This document shows positions 1 to 9,700 of a DNA stretch of 58,450 nt, one piece after another (positions within the stretch are counted from its first letter, which is position 1; the number at the start of each line of letters is the position of its first letter). The DNA comes from Pedobacter sp. ok626 (GTDB taxonomy: Bacteria; Bacteroidota; Bacteroidia; Sphingobacteriales; Sphingobacteriaceae). The notes below the pieces were generated by a model that was not told the origin of the DNA, searched no databases, and saw nothing but the letters and a program-made list of their open reading frames with translations. The position numbers and the translations under genes were made by a program. The stretch is taken from positions 1 through 58,450 of the forward strand of contig NZ_FNEX01000028.1 in assembly GCF_900100435.1 (NCBI RefSeq), written 5' to 3'.

Positions 1-2
1 GC

Positions 3-59
3 AAGGATGCAGTAGCTGATGGCATAAATATAAAACGGTATAGAAATACAAAATTATAA
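3..59 (+). CDS. possible C-terminal end of a gene cut by the window edge
   Basis: One plus-strand frame is open from the left edge for 18 codons and stops with TAA at 57-59; its last residues read INIKRYRNTKL. The other two plus frames hit stops within the first 20 bases. The tail is Lys/Arg rich but too short to assign. It would converge on the tRNA-Arg gene. It may equally be chance, as 18 open codons are not significant. Confidence 0.22.
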   Translation, partial: KDAVADGINIKRYRNTKL

Positions 60-121
60 TTTTAACTCCTGCTCCACAAGTTTTGGGATTGATCCCTGAG
101 ATCTAGTATTGAATCAATTCA

Positions 122-165
122 AGAAAAACAGAAACGGCCTTTCTAAATTAGAAAAGCCGTTTAAA
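122..165 (-). terminator. intrinsic terminator of the tRNA-Arg transcript
   Basis: The arms AAACGGC (132-138) and GCCGTTT (156-162) pair, with an inner TTTCTAA/TTAGAAA extension. Read on the minus strand the stem is followed by a run of T (CTGTTTTTCTT). It lies about 20 bases beyond the 3' end of the minus-strand tRNA gene. Confidence 0.75.
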
Positions 166-186
166 GGTACATTTCACCTTCCAAAG

Positions 187-258
187 TGGTCCCGACGAGA
201 ATCGAACTCATATCTAAAGTTTAGGAAACTTCTATTCTATCCGTTGAACTACGGGACC
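187..258 (-). tRNA. tRNA-Arg, anticodon CCT
   Basis: The minus strand folds into a 72-base cloverleaf. The acceptor stem GGTCCCG pairs with CGGGACC, followed by discriminator A. The anticodon stem AAGT/ACTT closes the loop TTCCTAA, giving anticodon CCT, which reads the Arg codon AGG. The T arm carries the TTCGATT loop. The 3' CCA is not encoded (the genomic bases after the discriminator are CTT), so it must be added after transcription. It appears as a single-gene transcript, with a promoter box upstream and a terminator downstream. Confidence 0.93.
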
Positions 259-571
259 CTTTTCGTTAATCAACCGCAAACGTAGCCTAAACCACAATAA
301 CCTGAATCAACTGCCGCAAAGATATAAAAAAATATCACGCTAGATAATAGAACTTTCGTAACCTTCATTTGGAAATTAAATCAACCCTGAGCAACCTGGA
401 ATTTGTTTAATCCGCCAACACTTTGTAGAGAAGTGCCACAGAATTCCGCGACGCTAAAAATCATAAAATACTAAAAATCAACGCCGTGCCAAAAACAACA
501 GGTTAAGGCACGATTATCTAGTATAGTCTAGATGTAATTAATAAGAGTTTAATTGATTTAAAATAAATAGT
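259..571. other. intergenic region between tRNA-Arg and the small secreted protein
   Basis: About 310 bases without a gene. It holds the two minus-strand tRNA promoter boxes near its left end. No exact TAnnTTTG box is seen on the plus strand in front of the gene at 572, so its promoter is undefined. No repeat or RNA structure was recognised. Confidence 0.6.
277..284 (-). promoter_or_regulatory. -7 promoter box (TACGTTTG) of tRNA-Arg
   Basis: TACGTTTG on the minus strand matches the Bacteroidota -7 consensus TAnnTTTG and ends 18 bases before the 5' end of the mature tRNA. A second exact match, TATCTTTG, lies at 317-324 and may be an alternative start with a longer precursor. Confidence 0.5.
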
Positions 572-883
572 ATGAAAAAGATCATTTTATCAGCAGCATT
601 TTTAGCTGTAGCAGGATTCACTTCAGTAAAAGCAAGCGAAATCAAAAATTCAATTCAAGTTGCCGTATACCAAGATAGTACTACAAAAACTCCAGTAGAA
701 CTAAAAGACCTTCCAGAAGCGGTGCAAACTACATTAAAAGCAGATCCAGTTAAAGACTGGACCCCAACAGCTGCATTTTTAGTAACCAATGCAGATAAAA
801 GCGTGTATTACCTGATTAACGTTAAAAAAGGAGAAGAAACCGGTTCTCTTAAAATTGACAAAGAAGGTAAAGTTGTTCAATAA
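572..883 (+). CDS. small secreted protein, possibly PepSY-like
   Basis: The 103-residue product starts with a clear signal peptide (MKKIILSAAFLAVAGFTSVKA, cleaved before or near SEIKN), so it is exported to the periplasm. The mature part is about 80 residues, begins with a Gln/Asp/Lys-rich stretch and ends in a segment resembling PepSY or BLIP-like domains: a helix (LPEAVQTTLKAD) followed by strands with a YYLINVKKGEE...LKIDKEGKVV pattern, ending two residues after the last strand. Small proteins of this kind are common and uncharacterised in Bacteroidota. It stands alone between a tRNA and metG, is followed by its own terminator, and its lysine-rich composition suits an abundant small envelope protein. 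The PepSY link is inference; no catalytic residues are visible. Confidence 0.72.
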   Translation: MKKIILSAAFLAVAGFTSVKASEIKNSIQVAVYQDSTTKTPVELKDLPEAVQTTLKADPVKDWTPTAAFLVTNADKSVYYLINVKKGEETGSLKIDKEGKVVQ

Positions 884-905
884 TAATAACTTCATCCCTA
901 ATGGA

Positions 906-932
906 AAAGGCTGGATTACTCCAGCCTTTTTT
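906..932 (+). terminator. intrinsic terminator after the small secreted protein
   Basis: AAAGGCTGG (906-914) pairs with CCAGCCTTT (921-929) around a 6-base loop and runs into seven T. It lies 22 bases after the stop codon. It may also help stop the convergent metG transcript, though the T run on that strand is poorer. Confidence 0.85.
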
Positions 933-990
933 TGTATGCTCGTCGTCCTGAATTCTTCATGCCGCATAGGCCAATATCGGGATCCCCTTT

Positions 991-3099
991 TTATCGGATT
1001 ATACTTCCGTTATTGTGATTTTGGGTTGGTGCCACAAAAGCCAATTTTCCTTCAGCATTTTCTGACATCAAGATCATCCCCTGAGATAAAATTCCTTTGA
1101 TTTCTCGTGGTGCAAGGTTTACCACAAGGCTTACCTGCTGTCCGATAATATCTTCCGGCTTATAATACTCTGCTATACCAGAAACTACCGTACGGTGATC
1201 TATTCCTGTGTCTAGCGTTAATTTTAATAGCTTTTTAGTTTTCTCAACCTTTTCTGCTGCAATAATTGTAGCTACACGAATATCAACTGAAGTAAAATCT
1301 TCGAACTGAATGTTCTCTTTGGCTGGAGCAATGACCGCCGAAGCAGCCTCATTATCGGCTTTACTTTTGTTCAGTTTATCAATTTGTGCTTGAACCTCAT
1401 CATCTTCAATTTTCTCGAATAACAAGACCGGCTCATTTAATTGGTGACCTCTGTGCAATAAGTTGATCTTACCCGCAGCTTCCCATGTATGTCCGCCATA
1501 ATTCAACATTTTCATCAGCTTATCTGCTGTGAATGGCAAAAATGGCTCTATTAATATCTCCAGGTTGGCTGCGATTTGCAAACTGATAAATAAGATGGTA
1601 CGCACCCTGTCTTCATCCGTTTTAATCACTTTCCAGGGCTCAGTATCTGCCAAATACTTATTTCCCAGACGAGCAACATTCATCACCTCTCCCAGCGCCT
1701 CTCTGAAGCGATAGTTTTCGATAGAAGCGCTTATTTTAGCAGGAAAAGTAGCCAACTCATCTATTACAGCCTGATCTTCTGGCAAGATGGTCATACAGGT
1801 AGGAACTTTACCAGCAAAATACTTGTGCGTTAACACCACTACCCTGTTGATGAAGTTACCAAATACAGCAACCAGTTCATTGTTATTTCTAGCCTGAAAG
1901 TCTTTCCAGGTAAAATCGTTATCCTTTGTTTCGGGGGCTGTTGCCGTTAATACATAACGCAATACATCCTGCTTATCTTTAAACTCAACCAGATATTCAT
2001 TTAACCAAACGGCCCAGTTTTTAGAGGTTGAGATCTTCTGTCCCTCAAGATTCAGGAACTCATTGGCAGGAACATTATCCGCCAGGATATAATCCCCATG
2101 AGCCATTAACATCGCCGGAAAAATAATACAATGGAAAACGATATTGTCTTTTCCAATGAAATGAACCAACTTGGTCTCATAATCTTTCCAATAATTCTCC
2201 CAACTGCCCTTCTCTATTTGATTCTGATTGATGTAATACTCTTCCGCTTTAGGATTCCAAACATCCAAACGAGCATATTCAAAAAGCTCCTTAGTTGCCG
2301 AAATATAGCCTATAGGTGCATCAAACCAAACATAAAGTACTTTACCTTCTGCATCCTTTACAGGAACTTTAACGCCCCAATCCAGATCGCGAGTCATGGC
2401 ACGAGGCTGTAAGCCAGCATTTAACCATGATTGGCACTGTCCAGAAACATTTGGTTTCCATTCGTTATGGCTCTCAATATATGTTCTAAGCTGATCTTCA
2501 TACTTTTCCAAAGGCAAGAACCAGTTCTTAGTCTCCTTTCTTACAGGAGGCTCTCCAGATAAGGTCGATTTCGGATTGATCAGATCCGTAGCATTTAATG
2601 TACTGCCACAGTTCTCGCACTGATCGCCATAAGCGTTCTCATTTCCGCACTTCGGACAAGTTCCGGTAATGTAACGATCGGCCAAAAAAGTTTGCGCCTT
2701 TTCATCATAGTACTGCTCGGTAATTTCTTCGGTAAAAACCCCTTTTTTGTATAAGGTTTCAAAAAAATCAGAAGCAGTCTGGTGGTGCATCAAGGATGAA
2801 GTTCTATGATAGATATCAAAAGAAACACCAAATTCTTTAAATGAATCACCTATAATTTTGTGGTATTTATCAACAATAACCTGAGGCGTTACCCCTTCCC
2901 TTTTCGCTTTAAGGGTAATAGGAACACCATTTTCATCAGATCCACAAATAAACTTAACATCTCTTTTATTAGAGCGCAGGTATCTTACATAAGTATCCGC
3001 AGGTAAATAAACGCCCGCCAAATGTCCTATGTGTACCGGTCCGTTTGTATAGGGCAATGCCGCTGTAACGGTATATCTTTTTATTTTACTGTTATCCAA
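991..3099 (-). CDS. metG: methionyl-tRNA synthetase with C-terminal tRNA-binding domain
   Basis: Charges tRNA-Met with methionine in the cytoplasm. The class I signature HIGH is at residues 23-26 (PVHIGH), a zinc knuckle with CPKC and CENC follows at about residue 150, and the KMSKS loop reads KISTSKN. The last 110 residues (FEDFTSVDIRVATI to QGMILM) are the EMAP/Trbp111-like tRNA-binding domain that makes the dimeric long form. The frame is open upstream to 3273, but that extension crosses a TATCTTTG promoter box at 3120-3127 and the divergent gene, and does not look like protein; no ATG lies between the box and the first conserved residues. A TTG at 3097-3099 (MDNSKIKRYTVTAALPYTNG when initiated with Met) fits the family N-terminus and gives 702 residues, a normal length. 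The start is inferred, the function is certain. Confidence 0.96.
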   Translation of the reverse strand: MDNSKIKRYTVTAALPYTNGPVHIGHLAGVYLPADTYVRYLRSNKRDVKFICGSDENGVPITLKAKREGVTPQVIVDKYHKIIGDSFKEFGVSFDIYHRTSSLMHHQTASDFFETLYKKGVFTEEITEQYYDEKAQTFLADRYITGTCPKCGNENAYGDQCENCGSTLNATDLINPKSTLSGEPPVRKETKNWFLPLEKYEDQLRTYIESHNEWKPNVSGQCQSWLNAGLQPRAMTRDLDWGVKVPVKDAEGKVLYVWFDAPIGYISATKELFEYARLDVWNPKAEEYYINQNQIEKGSWENYWKDYETKLVHFIGKDNIVFHCIIFPAMLMAHGDYILADNVPANEFLNLEGQKISTSKNWAVWLNEYLVEFKDKQDVLRYVLTATAPETKDNDFTWKDFQARNNNELVAVFGNFINRVVVLTHKYFAGKVPTCMTILPEDQAVIDELATFPAKISASIENYRFREALGEVMNVARLGNKYLADTEPWKVIKTDEDRVRTILFISLQIAANLEILIEPFLPFTADKLMKMLNYGGHTWEAAGKINLLHRGHQLNEPVLLFEKIEDDEVQAQIDKLNKSKADNEAASAVIAPAKENIQFEDFTSVDIRVATIIAAEKVEKTKKLLKLTLDTGIDHRTVVSGIAEYYKPEDIIGQQVSLVVNLAPREIKGILSQGMILMSENAEGKLAFVAPTQNHNNGSIIR

Positions 3100-3119
3100 A
3101 ACTATTTTTATTATTTTGT

Positions 3120-3127
3120 CAAAGATA
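3120..3127 (-). promoter_or_regulatory. -7 promoter box (TATCTTTG) of metG
   Basis: Exact TAnnTTTG match on the minus strand, ending 20 bases before the proposed TTG start of metG. It lies inside the 40-base space shared with the divergent ldcA-type gene. A plus-strand near-match (TTATTTTG, 3111-3118) could serve the divergent gene, so the two promoters would overlap. Confidence 0.6.
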
Positions 3128-3139
3128 AGTGTTTTACCT

Positions 3140-4045
3140 ATGATTAAACAGCCAGCATATTTAAAAAAGGGTGACAAAATTGCAATAGTTTGTCCGGCAA
3201 AGAAAATACCGGGGAGTATTGCCCCTGCCATCGCTATTCTTGAAAGCTGGGGATTACAAGTTGTAATAGGCAAAACCGTTACTGCTGATCACAATCAGTT
3301 TGCTGGTGACGATGCTTTAAGAGCCGCCGATTTGCAGGGATTTTTAGATGACCCAGAGATTAAGGCTATTATTGCGGGTAGAGGCGGCTATGGAACCATC
3401 AGAATCATTGATGAGCTGAATTATGATAAATTTAAAGATAATCCTAAATGGATCGTTGGATTTAGCGACATCACGGTCTTACTTTCTGATTTATTTGCGA
3501 GGCTAAATATCCAAAGTATCCACGGACAAATGCCCTACACATTCGAGAAAGCAACGCCTGAATCATTAGATTCGTTAAGAAAGGCTTTGTTTGGAGAGAC
3601 CATTAAATACGAATACACAAGCACATTTCCTTCCCGATCGGGAACCGCTGAAGGCATCCTTATTGGTGGTAATTTAACCCTTATGGTGATGTTAGAGGGC
3701 TCAGCTTCGGAAATAGATTATACGGATAAGATCCTTTTTCTGGAGGATGTTGGTGAACACGAATATTCGATCGACAGAATGATGCGCATGCTAAAAAGGG
3801 CCGGCAAACTCGCCAAGTTGAAAGGCCTCATCGTAGGTGCTTTTAATGAAATCGAAACGCAATCGATTCCCTTTGGTGCCAGTCCGGAACAGGTTATCTG
3901 GGATATTGTGAAGGAATATGATTATCCCGTATGTTTCAACTTCCCAGTAGGGCATATAGATGACAATAGAACTTTGGTTGTTGGGAAATCAAGTAAATTA
4001 ATCGCTAACAAGCACCCCGTATCACTAACTCAATCCCAAGCATAA
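3140..4045 (+). CDS. LD-carboxypeptidase, peptidase family S66 (murein tetrapeptide recycling)
   Basis: Cytoplasmic serine peptidase that removes the terminal D-Ala from murein tetrapeptides during cell-wall recycling. The 301-residue protein has the S66 layout: a Rossmann-like N-terminal half with AGRGGYGTIRI (79-89), the nucleophile in GFSDIT (Ser109), the glutamate in FLEDVGEHEY (about Glu202), and the histidine in FPVGHIDDN (His272). There is no signal peptide, as expected. An earlier TTG at 3116 in the same frame would add eight residues but overlaps the metG promoter box, so ATG 3140 is preferred. It is divergent from metG with 40 bases between and is followed by a strong terminator. 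Some S66 relatives cleave microcin-type substrates (MccF), but the lone housekeeping context favours the LdcA role. Confidence 0.88.
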   Translation: MIKQPAYLKKGDKIAIVCPAKKIPGSIAPAIAILESWGLQVVIGKTVTADHNQFAGDDALRAADLQGFLDDPEIKAIIAGRGGYGTIRIIDELNYDKFKDNPKWIVGFSDITVLLSDLFARLNIQSIHGQMPYTFEKATPESLDSLRKALFGETIKYEYTSTFPSRSGTAEGILIGGNLTLMVMLEGSASEIDYTDKILFLEDVGEHEYSIDRMMRMLKRAGKLAKLKGLIVGAFNEIETQSIPFGASPEQVIWDIVKEYDYPVCFNFPVGHIDDNRTLVVGKSSKLIANKHPVSLTQSQA

Positions 4046-4102
4046 CAGCACTTTTCTCACAGTCAAATCAAGTCGTCCGAATTGTTAAAAGGAAGACACA
4101 AT

Positions 4103-4143
4103 AAAAAAGCAGCAACGAGGAATAATCTCGTTGCTGCTTTTTT
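4103..4143. terminator. bidirectional intrinsic terminator
   Basis: AAAAAAGCAGCAACGAG pairs with CTCGTTGCTGCTTTTTT around the loop GAATAAT. With A and T runs on both sides it can end the plus-strand LD-carboxypeptidase transcript and the convergent minus-strand SusCD operon that ends at 4166. Confidence 0.9.
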
Positions 4144-4165
4144 ATGTTTTTAAGTCAAAAATTAC

Positions 4166-5293
4166 TTAAGGAGCAAGGAGGTTCAAGACAACCTCTTTTG
4201 GAGTGCCAAGACTTGCCTCAGCATCACCAGCAGATATTGACGATAAAGTTATTTTCAATACTTTACCAACGCCATATCCCGCAGGAATATCTAGATTTAT
4301 GTTGCTAGAAGTAACGCCTGGTGCAAATGTAAGTGTTCCACTTGTTCGCAAAATATAATCAGTTCCGGCCACTCCACCTGTAATAGCATAAGGCACGGTT
4401 ATGGTAGCAGAACTTGGAGATGAAAGTTTAACTTCAAAGCTCTTATTTGCGGCCACTTTTACATCAACAGGAGTAGTTGTGACAAATGCTACAGTTTTCA
4501 AATCATCTACAACGGTGATTGTATATAGACTCGCATCAGCGTCAACCCCAACTTCAGATCCAACCGGAGCAGTAGCGCCAGTAAGTTTAACCTCATAAAT
4601 GTTGCCTGCGTTAATAGCTAAATTATCCTTTACCTTTATCTCTATAAAAGCAGTCGTTTCTCCTGCCGCTATTACTAAAGGATTTGCAGATACCAATTGT
4701 AGATTGTTAGCGGTATTACCAGCTTTAGGCGTAACTGTATACGACAACGATGTTTGAGATTTTAATTTACCAGCGATTACAATCGGAATTTTAATTGTCT
4801 GATCTGCAACAGTCTCAGTGATTTGAAGCCCCTCACTTTCAAAACTAATCAGATTTTTTACAATTAAAATAGGTCTTACTTCATTGCTATTAACTCCCAA
4901 AGCACCGATAGTAAGATCTGTAGACCCTTTCTTTGCTCCGGTTATTTTAAACGAAGCATTTACAGCCGTTGACCCTGGAGGCACCAGGGTACTAGGAATA
5001 GGCAGGGTAACATTTGCAGACAATACACCTCTCGGAATTGTAACAGATCCAGTAGTCGAGAAAGCTCCAGAAACGGCATAATTTACAACCACAGGTTCCT
5101 GAACGGCAGTTTTTAAACGTACCGCAATAGTAGCGTTCGTCCCTTCTAAAACACTTAGTTGAGTTTTAGCTGAAATTTCCACGTAAGGGGGTAAGCTATT
5201 GCTAAAATCGTAATTATCTCCTGGCCCCTTTTTTTCGCACGATTGCAACAGAAAAGCGGTTACTATCGACATTAATATTATTATCTTTTTCAT
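4166..5293 (-). CDS. Calx-beta-like repeat lipoprotein of a SusCD operon
   Basis: Exported lipoprotein of 375 residues. Its signal peptide ends in the lipobox LLQSC (Cys19), followed by EKKGPGDN, and the rest is nearly all beta-strand. At least three immunoglobulin-like units can be seen, with recurring patterns such as VTIPRGVLSANVTLPI, LVIAAGETTAFIEIKVKDN and TLTFAPGVTSSNINLDIP, which resemble Calx-beta or DUF4843-type domains. It is the last gene of the first SusC-SusD operon, 7 bases after the susD stop. ATG 5293 is chosen because an upstream ATG at 5311 would overlap susD and put six non-signal residues before MKKIII. The likely role is a surface-exposed substrate-binding accessory, as SusE/F-type proteins are; the ligand is unknown. 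No enzyme motif is visible. Confidence 0.8.
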   Translation of the reverse strand: MKKIIILMSIVTAFLLQSCEKKGPGDNYDFSNSLPPYVEISAKTQLSVLEGTNATIAVRLKTAVQEPVVVNYAVSGAFSTTGSVTIPRGVLSANVTLPIPSTLVPPGSTAVNASFKITGAKKGSTDLTIGALGVNSNEVRPILIVKNLISFESEGLQITETVADQTIKIPIVIAGKLKSQTSLSYTVTPKAGNTANNLQLVSANPLVIAAGETTAFIEIKVKDNLAINAGNIYEVKLTGATAPVGSEVGVDADASLYTITVVDDLKTVAFVTTTPVDVKVAANKSFEVKLSSPSSATITVPYAITGGVAGTDYILRTSGTLTFAPGVTSSNINLDIPAGYGVGKVLKITLSSISAGDAEASLGTPKEVVLNLLAP

Positions 5294-5300
5294 ATTTCTG

Positions 5301-6785
5301 TTATAAATCAAACCACATTTTTACATTATACTTAATCGTTTCCTTCGGAGCATTCGGATTTCTGGATATCTCATTTATAATAGGATACTCATATCTTCTA
5401 AAGATAGGTCCAGCTGGTGCGCCAATAGGAAGGGTCAACACAGGTACTTCACTACCGTCCGGACCAGATCTCCTCCACTGCGTAAAGCCATCCAAACCTC
5501 TATCCATTTTATCAACCCATTGCTGAGCATGAATCATTTTGATCGCTTCTGCCTGACTAACAAACGGCGTATTAAACTGATCTGCAAAACTCTTAGCGGC
5601 GGCCGCACTAACCCCAAAAGATAGGCACGAGGCTTCAATTCCATTGCGGAAGCGAGTTGTAGCTGTCGCCAAATTCACACCAACTCCAAGTCCCCTTGCA
5701 TATACTTCAGCTTCATTAAATAACTGCTCCTGATAAGTAAACATCACTTCTGGCGCTGTCGGTGAATGCAACGTTTTGGCAATTCTTGGATTCACATCAT
5801 CATCACCATCTGCACCAGGCACCACACCAATATAGTTGGTAGCAGCAGCAGGCTTATCGAAAAATTTAGGTAAACGTGGATCAGCAACAGCAAATGCCGG
5901 AGTTGGATCCATAATATCAGTCACAGGTTTAGTAGCAAAGAAAAAGTTAACCCCATTATTATATTGCAAACTAATCGCATACTTAGGGTTGCGTTTATTG
6001 GTAATATCCTGGTAAGCGATTTGCGCGTTATTCGTTGCTGAATTAACCATGCTTGCAGAAATAAGGCTTCCTATAGCCGCCTCCTTTGTAGGATCTTTGT
6101 CTACCATAGTTAACAACGAGCGTAACTTAAGGGATTGTGCAAGCCTTTTCCACTTAGCAAGGTCCCCTTGATAAAACAAGTCATACCCGTCATTATTTGC
6201 TCCAATTTTCAAAGGACTAGCATCATCAAACTGAGCCAAAGCTTCATCTAAAATACGGATCGTTCCTTCTAAAACTGTTTTTTGGTCATCAAATTTCGGA
6301 TAAATGATACTCTCGTTCCAGGCTTCTGTGTAAGGCACGTCCCCAAAAGTGGTAGTAATATCATAAAGCACCATCGCCAATAAAACCTTACATTGAGCCG
6401 CAGCGTTATTGTTAGCTGGACTAGCTCCCTCTGATAACTTAATAGCCTGCTTAAGGTTAGCTCCTGCCCTTACATAAAGCGACACCCAAGTGTTGTTTAT
6501 AAAGTTAGCAGAAAATGTATAGATATCAGGACTTGGATCACCACCAGACCAGCCTGTTGGATTATTCCCCCCAGCGCTAAGCATCTGACCAGCTAGCCCA
6601 ACAGGAATATATAAATCTCCACTTGACCTCAAATTGATATAAGCAACGGTTGCGTAAGAAAACAACAACTTTGGATCAACTACAGGCGCCCTATTTGGAC
6701 TTGTGTTAATGTCCAGATATTTTTTGCAGGATGGTAGTGTTAACAATAATGTTAGAACACTAAACGTATATATAATTTTTTTCAT
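5301..6785 (-). CDS. SusD/RagB-family nutrient-binding outer-membrane lipoprotein
   Basis: Lipid-anchored lid of a SusC/SusD outer-membrane importer. The 494-residue protein has a signal peptide with lipobox TLPSC (Cys20) followed by KKYLDINTSPNRA, the hallmark start of SusD-like lipoproteins. The helical TPR-like core and late segments such as WVDKMDRGLDGFTQWRRSG and YPIINEISRNPNAP match the SusD-like_2 (RagB) type. It lies 5 bases after the SusC gene and 7 before the Calx-beta-like lipoprotein gene, so the three form one operon. The substrate cannot be told from the sequence: no glycoside hydrolase is nearby, and the closest enzyme is the M14 carboxypeptidase at 15147-17633. Confidence 0.93.
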   Translation of the reverse strand: MKKIIYTFSVLTLLLTLPSCKKYLDINTSPNRAPVVDPKLLFSYATVAYINLRSSGDLYIPVGLAGQMLSAGGNNPTGWSGGDPSPDIYTFSANFINNTWVSLYVRAGANLKQAIKLSEGASPANNNAAAQCKVLLAMVLYDITTTFGDVPYTEAWNESIIYPKFDDQKTVLEGTIRILDEALAQFDDASPLKIGANNDGYDLFYQGDLAKWKRLAQSLKLRSLLTMVDKDPTKEAAIGSLISASMVNSATNNAQIAYQDITNKRNPKYAISLQYNNGVNFFFATKPVTDIMDPTPAFAVADPRLPKFFDKPAAATNYIGVVPGADGDDDVNPRIAKTLHSPTAPEVMFTYQEQLFNEAEVYARGLGVGVNLATATTRFRNGIEASCLSFGVSAAAAKSFADQFNTPFVSQAEAIKMIHAQQWVDKMDRGLDGFTQWRRSGPDGSEVPVLTLPIGAPAGPIFRRYEYPIINEISRNPNAPKETIKYNVKMWFDL

Positions 6786-6790
6786 TTCTT

Positions 6791-9700
6791 CTAAATTTTA
6801 AGTCTTATATTAAAACCAAGGGTCCTTGTAGATGGAATAGAGTTAAACTCAACACCTTCCGCTACACTTTCGGTACCAAAAAAGTTTGCTTCAGGATCGA
6901 TGTGAGGCACATTATCGTGTATGATCCATAAGTTCCTTCCTTCTAGTCCGATTTCAGCTGATTTTATAAACTTTAGGTTTCTCTGCAGAAGTTTTGTGGG
7001 CAGCAAATACGAAAGTCTAACTTCTCTAAGCTTCACATACGAAGCATCAAAAATATTTGCTTCAGTATTTGTCGTGCTATATTGAGCCCAATAATCCTGC
7101 ATACTTGTAACCGGAACTGTGTTTGGAACAAATGTTCCGCCTGGACCAGCCACCACTCCCTTATCAATAAAGATATTTCCTCTATTAAGCAATGTTTCTT
7201 CTCCCAATCCACTCGTTCTTAACGATGATACAGAATTTGAGAATATTACCCCTCCTTTTCTCATATCTATTAAGAAACTAAGCGAAGCGCCCTTATAAGA
7301 GAACGTGTTTTCAATACCACCTGTCCAATCAGGACTCATGTTCCCTAATCTTTTATCACTAACCGTTTTTCTTAATCCGGTAGCAGCGTCAATAATGAGA
7401 TTTCCTGAAGGATCTCTCTGCCAGGCAACACCATAAATACCAAATGATTGACCAGTTTCAGCTTTAATCGACAACCCACTCCAACCACTAGCAAGCGAAT
7501 AAGAAGTCAATTCAGGTGGCAACTCTACTTTTTGAACATTTTTAGCAAAATTAATATTCATATTCCAGGTAAAATCTCTTCCCTTAACCGGCACTAGACC
7601 CAAGCCAACCTCAACACCTTTATTTTTCACTGAACCTGCATTTGTATTAACAAAAGAGAACCCTGTTGATTGTGGAAGTGCTAAATCTATAATCTGATCT
7701 GAAGTATTGGTGTAATAATAGGTCAGATCAAGATTAACGCGACTATCCAAAAATCTTAACTCTGTACCGACCTCATATGAAGCTTGATTTTGCGGCTTTA
7801 GATCAAAGTTTGGAATAGTCGCAGGGTTACTGAATGCCAAAACCCCATTAAATGGAAAAGTAGAACCATAACCATACTGAGCAAATGCCGCACTAATAGG
7901 GGAATAACTAAATGCACCTCCATATGGATCGGTATCACTACCCACATTTGCATAACTCGCCCTTAACTTACCATAATTAAACCAAGTAGTTTTAGGCAAC
8001 ACTTCACTGAAAACAAAACTTGAACTCACTGAAGGATAAAAATATGACCGATTTTGAATCGGCAAGGTTGAAGACCAATCGTTTCTTCCTGTAACATTTA
8101 AGAATAAGTAATCCTTATAAGACAAGCCAACATCCCCATAAACACCCTGAATCCTTCTCATATTAGATGTATTAGTCGACACCACACTTCCCGCATTTGC
8201 ATAGTTATACAATCCGTCGGCAATTAACTGCTGTGCATCAGCTAGATCTCTACGATAATAAGACTCAAAAACGTTATAACCAGCAATTACCTTTAAACTA
8301 AGATCTTCGGTTAATTTTTTATCCGCAGTCAAAATCAAATCATTATTTATAATTCTGTTATACAGATTTGCGGTATAAAAATCTCCTGTTAACGACCCTA
8401 TTGTTCCTTGTCTGGTAACACCTCTCCTGTACTCATTGTAAAAATCTGTTCCCAAGTTATCAGAAATCGTTAACCACTCTAACGGTTTATAAGTAACGAT
8501 CGCATTACCATAAAACCGATCAACAACATTAGAGAAGTTATTGTTATTTACTACCCAAAATGGGTTGTTACCTGTCCTTGTTGGCGTTAAGGCAATTTGT
8601 TGTTTAGTAATCGGATCAACATAGTGATCTCTCAACACATTAACATCAATTGTCCTTGGTAACCCATAAACGATAGATTGTAATACACTCGGGTTGTTAG
8701 AACTTTGAACAGGACGACCATCAGCAACCGTACGTGTATAGTTAGCACTGGTTCTAACGTCCAACCCTTTAAAAATAGTTCGCCCTGCATTTAAACTTAA
8801 AGCATTCTTTTTAAGTTTTTCATTTGGAACAATACCATCTTGTATTGTATTTGTAAATCCAAAACGATAATCACCAGAATCTCCACCACCTTCAAAGGAA
8901 ACAGAGTTGATATAAGTTTTTCCCGTCTCATAGAAGTCCTTAACATTGTCAGGATAAGCCTGTAAGGTAACTTTATTACCCAGGTAATCAGTAAACAATT
9001 GATCCTGAACTTCGCTGATTTTTGGTCCCCATCCGTTTAGGCTTGAGCTATTAACATTAGGCCCAGTGCTATAAACACCCTGAACACCCTGTGCATACTC
9101 ATTTTGAAACTTTGGAAGTTTTAATACATTATCAAAACGTGTTGAAGAATTAAAAGATACAGATCCCTCACCTTTTTTACCCTTCTTTGTTGTAATTACA
9201 ATCGCACCATTTTTTGCTCTGGCACCATAAAGTGCAGTAGCAGCAGCTCCTTTAAGGACAGTTATGGTCTCAATATCATCAGAGTTGATATCACCAGCCC
9301 TGTTACCATAATCGGACCCAGCACTTCCTTGTGGAACTGAACTGGTACTTATGGTATTGATTTGCTGAGAACTGTTATCTACAGGCAGTCCATCAATCAC
9401 AAATATTGGTTGATTTGAAGTACTTGTCGAGTTGAAAGACGAGGCCCCTCTAATGATAATCTTAGAAGAACCACCTACCGTCCCTGATTGGGACGTAACC
9501 CTAACACCTGCAACTTTACCCGCAAGCGAATTAATCACATTGGTTTCTCGCGCCTTAGTTAGTTCATCTCCCTTTAATGTCGTAACTGAGTAACCAAGTG
9601 ATTTTGCCGTCCTGGTTATACCCATTGCAGTAACAACAACTTCCCCCAATTGCCTGGTGTCCGTTGCTAAACCTACATTTACTACATTTGATGACCCAAT

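Noticed and set aside
1..186. Attachment site or integrated element at tRNA-Arg
   Set aside because: tRNA genes are common integration sites, but no integrase, repeated tRNA 3' end or foreign composition is visible in this window.
855..1100. 81-codon frame over the terminator of the small protein
   Set aside because: It overlaps a strong terminator and the antisense of metG, and has no signal or motif.
3100..3273. N-terminal extension of MetG by 58 residues
   Set aside because: It crosses a TATCTTTG promoter box and the divergent gene, and the sequence has no resemblance to MetG; the conserved start lies at the TTG 3097-3099.
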